Shown piece after piece: positions 42,201 to 57,200 of a stretch of 64,000 bases of DNA. A program made the position numbers and the translations under genes. Source of the stretch: Larimichthys crocea (taxonomy: Eukaryota > Chordata > Actinopteri > Sciaenidae). Numbering within the stretch: position 1 is the stretch's first letter; each line of letters begins with the position of its first letter. The DNA lies in the NCBI RefSeq assembly GCF_000972845.2, contig NC_040017.1, forward strand, positions 66,938 through 130,937, read 5' to 3'. Below the pieces are notes generated by a model, which saw nothing but the letters and a program-made list of their open reading frames with translations, did not search any database and was not told the DNA's origin.

Positions 42201-45200
42201 TCTAATCGTTAACTTTAACATGAAGTCATTAAAAATAAAGTCATTCAGATTAGTTGGGAAAATACAGAATGTATATATTTCTTTTATCTAAAAGTCGAAC
42301 AAGAAGTGAAACAAAATTCTGAATGGTAGTTTTAGTCTCCACAAAAAATAACTCCGTCTGTCTCCTCCAATGATTCTAGTGTGAGGCCTCAGAGGAATGG
42401 ATGACTAGACAACATGTCACACTTGATGTCTTAAACTTCCACTTCTGCAAGTGTGCTTCTGCTTTTCTTTTTGTGATAAAATGCCTTTTCTCTTATTCCC
42501 CTTTTTGTTTTAAAGAAAGTGGAAATTTCTGCCTCACTTCCTCTTTCTCTCCTGCTTGGCCTCTGTCAGTAGGTGACAAATAAGGAGGCACCTTCAACCA
42601 CACAGATGTAATAATCTGACATTTTACAGCCTTTGGTGAAATATTTGATTAAATCTCCATGATAATATATTACAAAAATGAATTTCTGCCTCCATCTTGA
42701 CCTAAATTGAGAGAAGTCTCAATCGCTCAATCGAGTTTAAACTAAATTGAGACAAGTCTCAATTTAGTTTAAACTCTAGGTTCTCTCAATGAGTTTGTTC
42801 CCACAATGACAAACAAACAATCCAGTTTTCAGTCTAAACTGTGTGAAACATTCGAGTTCAATAGTTCAAACTGTTTGTGTGCTGCAGTCTGATGTTCTGG
42901 ACTGACTGGGGAGACCGAGCGGCCGGCGTTTACCGGAGCTACATGGATGGAACCAATGTGTCGTGCATCGTGTCCGAGGGCGTCCGCTGGCCGAATGGGA
43001 TCACAGCTGACGACCACTGGCTGTACTGGACCGAAGCCTACAGCGACCGCATCGAGAGGGCTGACTTCACCGGGGGCCAGAGGAGCGTTCTCATGGAGGG
43101 GCTGCCCCACCCGTATGCTATTGCTGTCTTCAAGGTGAGACTGAGTAAACACCTTGTTTTGTATCAGAAAATGGTCAGATTGGATTTGAAAATGTGTCCC
43201 AACTGAGAATCACTTCTCACAAAGTTTGTGTTGGATGCTGTTTCAGAATGACTTGTACTGGGACGACTGGTCCAGAATGGGAATCTTCAAAGCTCCAAAA
43301 GCTGGTTCCCAGAACAACGAGCTGATTGTTGGCAGACTAACTGGGGTCATGGACCTCAAGATCTTCTATAAGGGGAAGAATAGAGGTGAGAAAAAGAGAA
43401 TGGAGCCACAAGATAAAAAGAAGCACTGTCTTCATAATCGTCTTCTACTCCTTGCTTCTCAATAAAATGGGGTCATGGGAGATAGTAGTTCAACAGTAGA
43501 TACCACACAGAAATAGTAAAACATCACCTGAAACCTGTGAATCTCTAGTTATAAATCTGTAATAACATTGTGGTTTCTTTGGATTGGATTGAGGTAAATG
43601 ATGGCTGATCCCTTGCTTTATTAAGACTCATAAATTGTTTCAGCACTTTTTGGGTTGATACCATTTGTTTCACAAATTTTTGACCACTAAAACCATTCTG
43701 GAATACCACGTTAAGACACAAAGACATTGAGGAACACCATAGGAAAAAGTCATGCTAAGATTTGGTATCAAAACTTTTGACAATTGTCGATTGGATAGCG
43801 AGCACTTTTGCTTGTTTGTTTCATGAGGTTCATGAGGCTGTGATTATCCTAGAGGTCGTTTTATGCATTGAGGTAAAGTTTAAAATGGTTTCACTAGATT
43901 AAAATGGCGACTATGACGACTCATATCATCATTCATGAATACAGCTGGGTTCATGAATGAGTCTCAGCTTTCCAGTCACATCCAGTTTTTGCAATTCCAA
44001 AACTGTTTAAGGAGCCCAGTATGCAGAAATATTCAAATGCACTAGGAGAAAAGAATACGTTTATACTGCATGAGATTAGTATAAAGTGGGCATGTCTGTA
44101 TGAAGCGGAGTCTCGTGGGCACCCAGAGAACCTTTTTTATTCAGAAATCTTTAGATGAGAAGTCAAGGGGTCCCTTGAATATGGCCGTGCCAGTCAAACT
44201 TTACCCTGCTCATGCTCAAACTGAGGTCCTGATCTCCCGTCCACCAGGCCATAATGCCTGTGCTGACCAGCCGTGCAGCCTACTGTGTCTGCCTCAGCCC
44301 GGACACCGACACACCTGTGTGTGTCCAGATGGCGCCCCGACCGTAACCATGCCCAACGGAGAGCTGCAGTGCCAATGTCCCACCGGCTACCAGCTCCAAA
44401 ACAACACCTGCGTCAAGACCGGTGAGCACATACTGCCGAATCATGATGATGATGATAATCTCGTCTCTGTTGGATCTGATTAATTAGCAGATATGTGGGT
44501 TTTTTTCTTTCTTCCAATCAGAGCACAGCTGTTTGCCCAACCAGTACCGCTGCTCTAACGGCCGCTGCATCAGCAGCATATGGAAGTGTGACAGCGACAA
44601 CGACTGTGGAGACATGAGTGATGAACAGGAGTGTCGTAAGTATTCAGAGAACTCGCTTTTTAAAAAGCTGGTTCGACAAGAAGAACCGCACACGTTTGAC
44701 TTTTGTTTGTGTTCTGTCCACTTTTAGCCACTACGACCTGTGACCCGTCCAACCAGTTTCGCTGCGTGGCCTCTGGCTCCTGCATCCCCCTGGCCTTCAA
44801 ATGTGACCACGAAGACGACTGCGGAGACAACAGTGACGAGGAGCACTGTGGTAAGATGCATTACCAGTGACAAATCAACAATCTGTTCAAGCTATGCTTT
44901 TATACAACAGTTTGTGTTTTCTATAGATGATAATAAGCAAAAAACTGAAGAAGAATATTCTATAGTTATTATTTATCATCTAATTAGGAAAATAAATCCA
45001 AAATAAATCTAAGCTATTGGCCAAAAGAAAGATAGTCTAAAGTGTGTGTTAAGAAATGACAATATGCATATTTATAAGATAAAAAGTAAATAGTTTCTAA
45101 TATAAATAACCTGTAAAGAGGTGATAGATTTTCTAGACTTCTCGATAGAAGTTCTCTACATTTGACAGCAAAATGACTCAGTTTCTGGCATTCTCATTAA

Positions 45201-48200
45201 GCTGCAGCTGCTGCAGTCACTCAGAAACCAAAGAAATTGCAGTAATCACTCAAGATTGAAATAAAAGTATAAAACATTTTCATGTCAACTTAATAAAGGT
45301 TTCATTCTCTCAGAGCCTCTTAACTGCAGACAGCACAGTTCTTTTTGACTTAAAGGTGGCAAAGCTCAGTGTTAACAAGTATTTGTAGGTTATTCCCAGC
45401 GCCATATTGAGGTTTAAGTAATAGAAACAGTGATGTTGCATGTTTTAGGAGAATATGTGTTGTTGTCCCTGTGGGACTCCACGGGCCATATCTAACTCAT
45501 CAGATTGATATTTAGTTGTTAGCAGGCATTTTATTGAAAACTGACAGGACTTTGTGCCACTTACAGTTTTTTATTCTGTTCTATTTGTGTTTGGATCCCT
45601 GGTTGATGGTGAAAATGAACATATTTTCTGCAAACACTAACTGTATTTGCTTCTGCGTTCTCAGAGTCTCACCAGTGTGGCCCAGGAGAGTTCACATGTG
45701 CACGTGGGGTTTGTATCCGTGAGGCCTGGCGCTGTGATGGTGACAATGACTGCAGAGACTGGTCGGATGAGGCCAACTGCACAGGTGACAACTGCGTTAC
45801 TGCCTATATCATAAAAAATGAAGCTACGAGATCTGTTCCAGTGGAAAATATAGAAGAACCCCCCCCATAGTCACAATCACACAAACAATATGGTCTTTTA
45901 TGTACTTCATAAATGTATATATGTACTTCATTACAATATGTACTTTGGGGTTCAATGCTTTAATCTGTAATGCACCTCTCTGTCCTTCCAGGCCCTCCAA
46001 GCATTTAATCTCTCTTCCTCTCTGTCCCTAGTGGGCCACCATACATGTGAGGCCAATAGCTTCCAGTGTCACACAGGTCACTGTATACCACAGCGCTGGA
46101 TGTGTGATGGCGATGACGACTGCCAGGATGACTCTGATGAAGATCCCAGATATTGTAGTAAGATAAGACACACATGAACGAGCTCAACAGTGCCATCATG
46201 ACACTAGTGCTAGTCACATAAAACCTAAACACTGAAGCCGTAGTATAATGCCGTAGTATAATGCTAGACATCCTATCAGTCATAACAGCTAAAGGAGCGA
46301 TCATCAAAGCACTGGTTCTCTGTTACTGGTACTAATTTGACTGCATTATTCATCCTTTCCAGAGGGAACTCAGTGTAATGGCTTCCTCTGCTCCAATCAC
46401 ACCTGCCTTCCAGCCACCGCGCACTGCAACGGCATCCAGGAGTGTTCAGATGGCGCTGATGAGAACAACTGTGGTGAGTAAATATGGCTTGGGTCATGAA
46501 AGATAACATCTGGATGATTTGCGCTAATGAGGTTTGCTGTTGAATACTAGCAGCCTCAGTCCAGGACAGTTAAAAAAAATTCAAGTATTATTTCAAATTT
46601 GTACAGTAAAAGTACTGCCGCTCCACAGAATCAGTTTGAGTGAGAAAAAATAAAGGTGTTTATGGCCTTGATGTCAGCTAAAAATAAGTTTATCTCGACT
46701 TTTAACTACAGAAAGCACAAGCCCTTTTAACGTTTGCATCAAGGCTGCATATCGTCCTGAGAAGTAAACAGCATCATTTTAGGCTGTCTGTGTAATGTAG
46801 ATAATAACCAAGATTATGACCAGAGTAAAGAAAAATTAGAGGTTTTCTCAAGAAATTTGTGTCTTGCCCATTTACCAGCATTTATTTAGCACTGCAGTTA
46901 ATAAGCCACACTGTGTGGTGCATCTTGCCCATACTATATTATTGACAGTATGAACACAACAAGCTGTATCGTTCAGGTTCCTAGGCATGGTACAGTAAAT
47001 GGACTGTACTTATATAGTCTTCCTTTCTAGGCATTACAGCCAAAAGGCAAAATGGCCAACAGGAAGAATTGATGAGAGTAGCTAGTCACATAGGCTTGAT
47101 TAATCAGTCTTTGTTTGTGTGTGTCCATGAGAGAAGGCCAAAATGGCTGACATTCAAAATGGAGGAATGACAATAATTGATATTAGACAGAGACTTCAGT
47201 TAAGTTAATCACAGTCTAAAAAACATATGGAAATTATAATAATAAAGCAAGTATGGTAAATCTTAATAGTGTGCCTTTGTGCTTTGCATTAGACACTAAT
47301 TAAACGTGTGGATTTATTACAAATTAAAGCAAATTCTGCCATCTGCTAACGCACTTTTAAACACATTTAGACTGCTTCACAGCCACAATGTTATAACCAA
47401 CTTGTAACCAATATGTTAATGCAGAGTATCGCTTAGCCAAAGCATGTTTTTGAAGAATAGGAATGGGAAGTCTAACTTAGAAGTACCGTAAAGGTTTTGT
47501 ATATGACAAAATTCTCATGTGACAATGTAAGTAACAGACACTGCAGAGCATGTAGTTTAAGTATAATGTTGGAAAAAGTCACTGTGTTTTCTGTCTTTCA
47601 ATCACAGACCCTCTGTGTACACGCTACATGGAGTTTGTATGTAAGAACCGAGCCCAGTGTCTGTTTCAGTCCCTGGTTTGTGATGGGATCAAACACTGTG
47701 AAGACGGATCTGATGAGGACGCTGAGTATGCTGGATGTGGTGAGGAACCCTCACATACCTTTACTTAATCACTGTACTGTATTTTTAAAAGTTAGTTTTT
47801 TATCCTTTAAACTGTACTTTATGATCTCCTGAAAGTGCACAAGTATAAACTTTTGTGTGAGTTTGATCAATATGTTTCTGGTAAAAGGGCCTTGAGCAGG
47901 TACACTAGGTGCAAGTCTTTATATAATTTCTCACCATGGAATCTGGGATAGGTTCACAGTCGGACTGTACATGTTGAAACTATAAATTGACCATCAGCGA
48001 GGTTTGTGAAAGAAGAGCTGCTGAGAAAACCACACAGACAAAAAAAAGTTTAACCTGAAGAGGTGTGTTTATACAGGACATCTTCTGTTCCCCACACACC
48101 TGCACACATTAACAGTGACTCATTAAATCAGGTTTGTGTGTCAGCAGAGCGTGATGTTTTGGATCTGTTTACATAGCAACAGTTAGTAACAGCTGCTCCT

Positions 48201-51200
48201 TCTGTCACTTGTTTTCTTGGCTGTTAAACTAGTTCTGTGGTATCCCTTCTGTTCCTCTGCTGAACCTAACGTTGCTGACTTCTAACTAAACCATGACTTA
48301 AACTTTGAAAATAATTTTAAAAAAAATAGACATAAAAACATGCAGTTTATCACCTGTGTTTATGATAAACGTAAAGGGGGAAACGACAGGCAGGAACAGA
48401 TGAAGACAAAACTTATACATTTTACATTTTCACCCCCAAATTTGGCTTTTGTGCTGCTTATCCAACATTATGAAATATTGTTTCTTTTGTCCACAGACTC
48501 AAAACTCAAATTCTCATTAGGGTTCTACAAAAGCTCATTAACTCTTCAATTATACGTCTTCATCAAACATTTTCACTTTTGTTATTCTACTTGAAGTTAC
48601 TATATAGTTCCTTGAAAGTTTGTGAATGTGAGGGAAATAATTAAGACCTTTAAAGCTGTAGAAAATACACATACATTGACCTGGGTCTTTGGAAGTGCTT
48701 TTTTGAAGGATATTTTTATTGAACTTTTTTCTTCTTCTAACAAACAAAACAAAAAACAGATACTATTAAAGGGGAATACTGTGTTACAGTCAGTGACAGT
48801 GGAGGAACATGTCCCAAATCCAGCCAGTATCAAAGTTTTGTTACAGATAAACGTACACAGACAAACAAATTAAACAGAAACAAAAGGGGAAGAGGGGAGG
48901 CTGTGGTAAGAAATGATCCAGTAAAATCCAGATCCATTGGAGGCAGCGTCTCTTAATATTGTGTCTGTTTTCTTTCAGCCACGCCAACCGAGTTTGGAAA
49001 AGTGTGTGACGCCTACACCTTCCAGTGTGCCATAGGAGTGTGTGTGAGCCTGGAATGGAAGTGTGACGGCATGGATGACTGCGGGGATTACTCTGATGAG
49101 GCCAACTGCGGTGAGGAGGAAACACTCAGCACGTCTTGTGTTTGTGACGAAGCCATGTGGGAAACACCGCCTGTGTACACAGACACACTGAATGAACCAC
49201 GGAGACATTACATTTGTTCTCCTGCTGATTTTTCTGAACCGTTCTGTCGGCACAGCAGTATCTGATGCAAACTGGTGCTCTGTGTGTTGCAGCTGCTCCC
49301 ACTGAGGTCCCAGGCTGCTCCAGGTATTTTCAGTACGAGTGTAAAAATGGACGCTGTATCCCAACGTGGTGGAAGTGTGACGGAGAGAATGACTGTGGGG
49401 ACTGGTCCGATGAGGCCCAGTGTACAGGTGCACACATGTTAAAAGCAACACACGTGATAATTGAGTACTTTCACTTCCTGTTCACTGTAGGAACTCTTTA
49501 TATATTTCACATTTTTATATTTGCCTCAGTGTTTGTTTGCCTAAACTTGAATCTCCACCCTTGTAGGTGGTGTTACTCCCCATACTGTGGCTCCTGGCCC
49601 GTCTACTTGTGCTCCCAACCGCTTCCACTGTGGCTCTGGAGCTTGCATCATCAACACCTGGGTGTGTGATGGCTACGCGGACTGTCCTGATGGCAGCGAT
49701 GAGCTTGGATGTCCCACAGGTGCCTCCTGTGTTTGTACAACATAAAATCAAATAAAGATAAACATGTATGGATCCACACAGTAACATTCTGTTTTTTCTG
49801 TGGCAGCAGATAGTGGCTCTGTAACGCTGGCTCCAGTACCCACACAGGCCCCTCTTGCTCCACCTTCCCCTGGTCGTTGCAGTCGGGGTCAGTTCCAGTG
49901 TCGCCGGCCGCCCCTCTGCATCCCGGACTGGCAGCGCTGTGACGGTCAGCTTCACTGCCAGGACGGCTCTGACGAAGCCCAATGCCGTGAGTCTCTGCAT
50001 GCTGCAGACATGTGATAACACCACCTTAAAACCTGCGTGATTCCACCGACATCTGCTGTGGTGTTGACAGATGAAAGGCAAAATTAATGTTGAAACGTTT
50101 CCATCTAAGCAGCATAAAATATTCTGTAGAATTTAGATGCAATAGTTTTTGCTGACACATTTTAGACCCCGATGATACAAAAAGAGCATATTTCTGCATT
50201 CATTGGAATTTTAATAAAATGTTCCTGGTACTGCAGTGGAAAACATTGTACAGTTCATGTCTTGGTGTATTTAGAGGCAGGTTATCCACTAACAAGAGCA
50301 GTCACGTAAAAGCTTTTCTCTGTGTCCAGCCACTCGTGGACCTTTGTCCTGCATTAACGGGACTCTGTGCTCTGATGGCGAGGCCTGTGTGTTGGACAGT
50401 AAGAGGTGCGACGGCTTTCTGGACTGCTCCGACCACAGCGACGAGGACAACTGCACCCGTAGGTCCCAAATACTCTTATCGTGATCGTATTGTATCTTAT
50501 CGTATTGATTCTACTTGAGTACTTTCAAGCATTTGGTATTTTGACAGCAGTGCAGCGCTGCCACCTGGTGGTTGGTTGTCTTTATGTAATGCTTTGGTTC
50601 AAACATAATCCATGCAGAATCTCTTCTCTTTTCTCGCAGTGGACACACTGGCCTATAAAGTCCAGAACCTCCAGTGGACACCAGACTTCATGGGTGCAAT
50701 CACCCTGACCTGGTCACGCCCCAAAAACCTTCCTGTGGACTCCTGCTACTTCCTCATATACTACAGGTAAACTACACTTGTTACTACCATTGTTACTACT
50801 ACTGTAGCATGCAGTCCTTCCACCCTCTCTGTAAACACAAACCCCTCTGCGTTCTCCAGGTTCGTGGGCACCCAGCAGTGGACCATCATGGACACTCACA
50901 GCAACAAGACCAGCTACAAACTGACCGTGCTGAAACCAGACACCACTTACCACGTCAAGGTGCTCACTCAGTGTCTCAGTAAGCTGCACAAGACCAACGA
51001 GATGATCACCGTCAGGACACCAGAGGGATGTGAGTACCACACCATCGTCCTGACCTCATGTGTTCTACTCATAACTGCACTGTTGTAGTTGTTTTAATAT
51101 ATGAATATATACATATTTGACCTTTAAGTTTTGTACGGTGACTAAATTCAGCTACGGACAGTTCCTGCAGAAAACCGTTTATTCCTGATAAGATTATTAT

Positions 51201-54200
51201 TTATTGTTGAATGTTGTTGAATCCTGAACAGAACTAGTTTTAAAAAAAACAGAGCTCATTTGGTGTTAAAGGGGTATTCCTGATCCACACTTATCTTCCA
51301 AATATTTCTGGTTTGGAGTCACACTTGATACAGGCTATGGTCATCTCACGACTCAGTTACTGTACCGTGCTCCTGATGGGCCTCCCAGCCCGCACAGTGA
51401 AACCCTTTCAGATTATCTTTACCGTGGCAGTACGCCTGATCTTCAATCAACCCAAAAGGTCACATGTTACCCCGCTGCTCATCGAGCTCCACTGGCTACT
51501 TCTAATTCTTCTAATTCTGACTACAAACTAGTCTCCGGTTCTACACCCACCTCCCTGAATAACCTTATACTGACATACGCCTGGCTCTGCCACCCTTTCG
51601 CTCAGGGCAATCCAACTGTTGTGTTCCTCGTTGGTGGAACATGTTACCAGTTCCTACCAGATCAGGGGCGTCCATCTCTAAAACCTCCTGAAGACCTCCA
51701 GCTCTTCAGAGAGGACCTCCTCTCTAACACTATCAACTGATAAATCTAACCCCCTCTACAGCTGTCACAGTACTTATTGCTGCACTAACATGTCACTTTA
51801 GATAAAAGCGTCAGCTGAATGTAATAGAAGTTTTTTTTTTTTTTTTTTAAATGTTCCTTTGACCTCTACTTACTATCTTGTATCTCTGTCACGTTACCTT
51901 GTAGGTAATCAGGGATGTATGTACAAGCTACGTGCATGAACGCGACAATGTAGCAGGCTGATATTACAGGAAATCCAAAACTTATTTTAACTTATCCACT
52001 GATATCATGGTTTACATTCATTTGACATTATGTTGTATTTTGATCATATAATGTGTTTTTAAATTAATTTATTTCATTCTTAGTAAATATATCAGAGATT
52101 TTTCCAAGTACCACTAGAGGGAGGTCAGGTACCACCAATGGTATACGAATGTAGAAACCAATAATGTAATAACATGCCAATGTAATAACTTAGTAACAAC
52201 ACTGATTAGACTTTTTCATCTAACACTGAGCAAACACATGTAGGTCACATGACCACTGTTCTCTTCTTGTATTCTAGCACATTCCACTACGTGATCTAAC
52301 TACCATATGCACGTCACAGTAATGAATGAAAGAATAATCCTCCATACATGAAATTATGAATTTACATATCTAAGCAAAAAACAATATTCTAAATAAAGAT
52401 TTTGTATAACAAATAATTTTCAAATTGTCTCTTAAAACCATAATAAAGAAGAGAGAGTGGTGCATAGTATATACCTATACCCTTGATAAATTAATATGAT
52501 GACTATGCCATCCACTATATCTATTTTTGATGAGCAAACTGCACAAAAACTGCAAAAATAATATTTTATTTCCAAGAAATGCAGCCCTGTTTATGATTAT
52601 TACATTTTTGGATAACAATATTTTTAATGCTATGCCTATAACGTAATAACTTATTACATTATAGGCAAAATGTTATTATGTTATTGGCTCAAAAACTTTA
52701 TTACATTATTGGCTTTATTACATTTAAAATGGCCCAAATGATTACGTTATTGGCAGGTATTACATTAATGGACTTTATTACATTATCGGTTACTACACAG
52801 GTACCATAGTTTGATTCATCTGATTTCATTGGTCAGGTTATCATTTTACTTAATACTTTATATGCATAGTCCACCTAAAGAGTATTTGTAACATTTCAAC
52901 AGCTTATTAGCTGAGATCCAACAGGTTTTTTTGATAATACACCTCTGTACTGTGCTTAAGGTTTGTTCAGGTTCAGGCAAAATAAACTCCCCTCCTTTTA
53001 TCCTGGGTGATGAATGTGTCTCTCTCTGTTCCCTGCAGTACCTGACCCACCCAGAAACCTGCAGCTGTCTTGTGATAACGGCGAGGACGGGACGGTTGAA
53101 GTGTCCTGGAGCCCTCCTGACAAAGGACACGGCCTCATCAGAGAGTACATCGTGAGTCCTTCTCATCCTTAGAAGCAGTTATTAATAATGATAATAATGA
53201 TGTTCATTTTTAGTCAGAGAGCAAAGGAACATGACTTTCTGATGGATTGCACACAGCTGTTCTGTCACGCTCTGACAACAACTTCTGTGTGTCTCAATCT
53301 GTGTGTATTGTCAGGTCGAGTACAGTGAGCAAAGAGGTCTTCTGGACTGGACGTCACAGAGATGCACCGCGACCAACACTGAGGTGAAGGAGCTGGAGCC
53401 AGACACTCTGTACAGGTTCAGGGTAAGAAACACACACACACACACACACACGCACGCATGCACACTATAGTGTGTTTATATTTAAATGTTGACATTGCTA
53501 TGATGCTGTTTCCCAGGTGGCCGCAGTGACCAGTCGAGGTGTTGGCAACTGGTCCGAGGTTAAATCCATCACTCCAAAGAAAGGTGAATCATTCCTCCTA
53601 GCAGTGTCACACACACACACACTGGTTTGAAAACACTCTGCAGTGCTCCCACCTCCTGTTGTTCAGCAGCTATATCAAGTTGTGCAGTGTCACAAACCAC
53701 ACAACATGAAAACCACCACTGCTTCCTTGTTTTAACCACCGACCACGTGTTTGTACTCAAGCAATAACGTTATAGAGCTAAATCCACACAGCAATGTTTA
53801 CAACCTACAAAATACCCAAGACTAACCAGAGACCCAGAGAAACCCTCAAGCTAAAAGAACAAGGACATGTACCCATGAAATTTAGTCCAAACCAGTAGTC
53901 ATACAGAGGCAAATTACATTCACGTGCTTGACATAGCTCGAGCACGCACTCCATGTCCAGGTAATGCCTTTCAGCCCCCCTGAGCCTAACCCAAATCCCA
54001 TAACCAGCCTCCAGCATGTTCCAGGGGGCCCAGACAGAGATCTCAGCCCTCTAAGTCCGACCCCAAGCTCCGAACACTGGCTGAAACAGCCCCCAGTGGG
54101 CTACAGCAGGTGCTCTCTGCCCCCTAGCCTTCTCCCTCTGGTACTCTGCATACCCCTAACTTCAGGGACGCTGGAAGTCACCCAGGCAAGGGATGTGACC

Positions 54201-57200
54201 CCCACCAGTTCATCTTAGTTTCTAATAATGGATTGCACTGAGGATACAGGCGGTTCATAGGGAAGACAAGTGTACAGTCTGTCCTCTCGTGTCCAGGCAT
54301 CCTAATGTTAACCTACAATAATACGATTATCAGTGATGTGCAGCATATGAAGTACACAGCAGACGGTACTCTGCTAACAGACAGACAGATAGATCCATGT
54401 TATATATTATTATGCGCTCGTCTCCTCTGTGAATCGTCTGGATCCTTTTCAAGTGAATGCAACTCGCTTCTGCCGCTGGTCCTCAGCAGTATTCAAGCTT
54501 TAACATTTTTTAGTAGGAACTGCTACTTTACGCTCTTTAAGCAGACACAAATGATATCATTTCTGATAGGAAATGGTAGGACGTTCCACGTGTACAGGTG
54601 GTAGAGCCAGGTGTTGTTCATTGGAGGAGGTAACATATACATGTATAAGAGCATTCAAGTAGGTGAGTGCAGAATCGGAGACTACTTTGTAGCCAGTGGA
54701 GCTCGATGAGCAGCAGGGTAACATTTTTGGGTTGTTATCAGTCTCATATACGTGGACCTCTGGAAACCACGCTAAAGCTCGCACATTTAAGTTTACAGTT
54801 TTCATTATTTAAAGAGATTTCTTTGGCCTTTTTGAGCTTTTTTTTTATCAGTGTATCAGAATGGCCGTTTCAGTTCTCAGTACAGAGTAGCAGGGAGCAG
54901 GAAGTTAGTTTTCAAAATAAAACTTGTAATTAATGGACTTTGAAAGAAGGCGGAAGACCAAAATTACCAGTTATCGTTTGCTTCATCTTCACAGCATTAA
55001 TCCATCAGTACAACAACATCATGACACGCTCATTCCAAAAACCATTTTAGTTTTATTAGCTGCTGCTAATAAAACTCCTGAAGTTTCAACAAAAAAGCCC
55101 TTCTGTTGAAGGAAGTTTGCATTAGAAGTGACTTGAAGTAATTAAATTGAACCATCTCAAGAAAAGGAAGTTCAGCCCGCTGCCCCTGAAGAAACAAAAC
55201 AAAGTCACATTCAAAGTATTTCCTGGCAGCTGTCTGAAATCAGACAAAAATCCAACTAAAAGAGTTAAACTGATCTTTGACCTTCTCTTTCTCTGCTGCA
55301 GCTCTGCCTCCTCCCTCTGTGATCGTCGACAGCGTCACGGCCGACTCCATGAGCCTTTCATTCAGTTTCAACTCCCAGTACGAGGTGAGAGCTTTTGCTC
55401 TGCTGCATGTTATTTTAGAGTCTCATGTCTATACAAACAGGACTGATGAGTCTCTTGTGTTTCTTTAAGGTCAAACAGTACGTGGTGATTCTGTCATGGC
55501 AGTTTGACTCCCACGTCAAGGAGAACAAGAACTACACAGTCAGAGAGAGGATCCTCAAAGGTACCGTTTGTGTAGGATTCTTTATGTAGGTGAATGACAT
55601 GTTTGAAATAAGTGGTGCACACATTTATTTGTCTGAAAATTAAATGCCGTGTGTTTCCAGCTACAAACCTGACAGCGGGGACCGTGTACGAGGTGGCTGT
55701 GTGGGCTCACACCAGTATAGGAGACAGTCCCACTGCCCTGTCCCATCATCAGACCAAAGGCACCGAGCCAGACCGGCCAGTCCTTAAAGCCCGAGCCCTC
55801 AACCAGACAGCTGTGGACTGCAGCTGGACCATCAACGGACCCCCCGCTCAGGTACAACAGAGAGACTATTTAGACCTCCAGTAAATAGCGAGCTGAGGAT
55901 TTATTTGTTGTGATGCATGCACAGGGATGAAATATCAACAACACGTTTCCAAAAGGAGGTTAGAAGGTGATCGGACCAAAATATGTGAAACAACGAGCTC
56001 TTTGCTCACAGCACTAACATAGAAATGATCTTCTGTGGCTGTGTGTTATATCCTGTGCAAGCAATTCACTTAAACTGTATATCTTATGAAGATTTAAAAA
56101 CTTTGAAATTGAAATATGTCTTAATACTTAGAAAAAAAAGGCCATATTTTTATAAACTAAAATATAGACTCGCTCTTACTTCTAAATTCGGGCACGACTG
56201 TAACACGTTACAGAAGTGTCTCCCTACTCTGCGGAGAATACGCAGCTGGTCTGTTTTTGACGGATGCTCCGTCAAGCCAGCACAGAGCCGAAACAATAAA
56301 TAGATTCTGGTGTATTTTCAAAATAAAACACCCTGTCCAGACTCCCAATTGTAAAAAACAGACAAAGGTTCATAAAATACCAAAGTCTAGCAAGAAGCTG
56401 TGAGTGTATTGTGCTATGTTAGTGCTCTGCTGCATTTTCTGTGTCATTCCTAAACTGTAAGTCTCAATGTAAATCTGAGAAGAGACTTTTTTTTGTGGGT
56501 CAAAAAAATTTTTTTATCTCTTCTGGCTTTTAGAAAATAACTCAAATAAAACCACCTGAAAAACAAAATTCTAAAACTAGATGTTTCATAAACCAAAAAT
56601 GTGGAGAAGCATTCCTCTGGAGCTCTGTGCTCAAGTAGAGTGGAACTTTACATTCTCAGAAATCTATCATGCTCCATTAAATTCCAAATTAAACTTCTTG
56701 GAAGACCCCCTCGAACCGCAGAGTCATTCTAACCCCCTGAACCAATCATAAGACCATCATTTCTTAAAGCTCAGTTCTTTTTTAGAGTAGTTGGTAGAAA
56801 GACAAAATAATTGTGGTGTCAGCATCATAACCTGTAGGCTACAACAAACAACCAACAAAATAAAACACACATTTAATTAATTTCATTCTTGTAAAAGAAC
56901 ATTCAGTCAGAGTTCAAAATGAATTTTACTTACAAAGGAACTGAACACTCTCTCTCACTATCACAAATGCACACTCGTGCACACATAAACACAGTGACAC
57001 TTATACACATTGTTTCTCTACGATCTGATTCTTCCTCACTCTGCATTGTCAAAATGTCTGGCTTAACATCCATTAAATTTAGCTAGCTTAAATTTGTGAT
57101 GTGGAAAACAGTGCCTGTTGCTAGGCAACCTAGCACAGTGCGACTGTCGACTGACGTTTTCAGGGGTAAAAAGGCATGTATAAATTATCATATATTCTTT

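Larger units (their letters stand above)
51030..53038 (+). other. sorl1 intron 35
   Basis: 2.0 kb. Contains an L2-like LINE 3' end (about 51300-51830), a poly-T run, and a candidate terminal-inverted-repeat element (52150-52796). Confidence 0.8.

Noticed and set aside
44100..44247. Possible upstream extension of exon 22
   Set aside because: The frame stays open into the intron, but a good acceptor lies at 44246-44247 and the upstream residues have no counterpart in SORL1.
49515..50081. 188-codon antisense ORF across LDLR-A exons, and another at 48975-49451
   Set aside because: These are antisense shadows of cysteine-rich sorl1 exons; the residues follow from the exon codons and show no family of their own.
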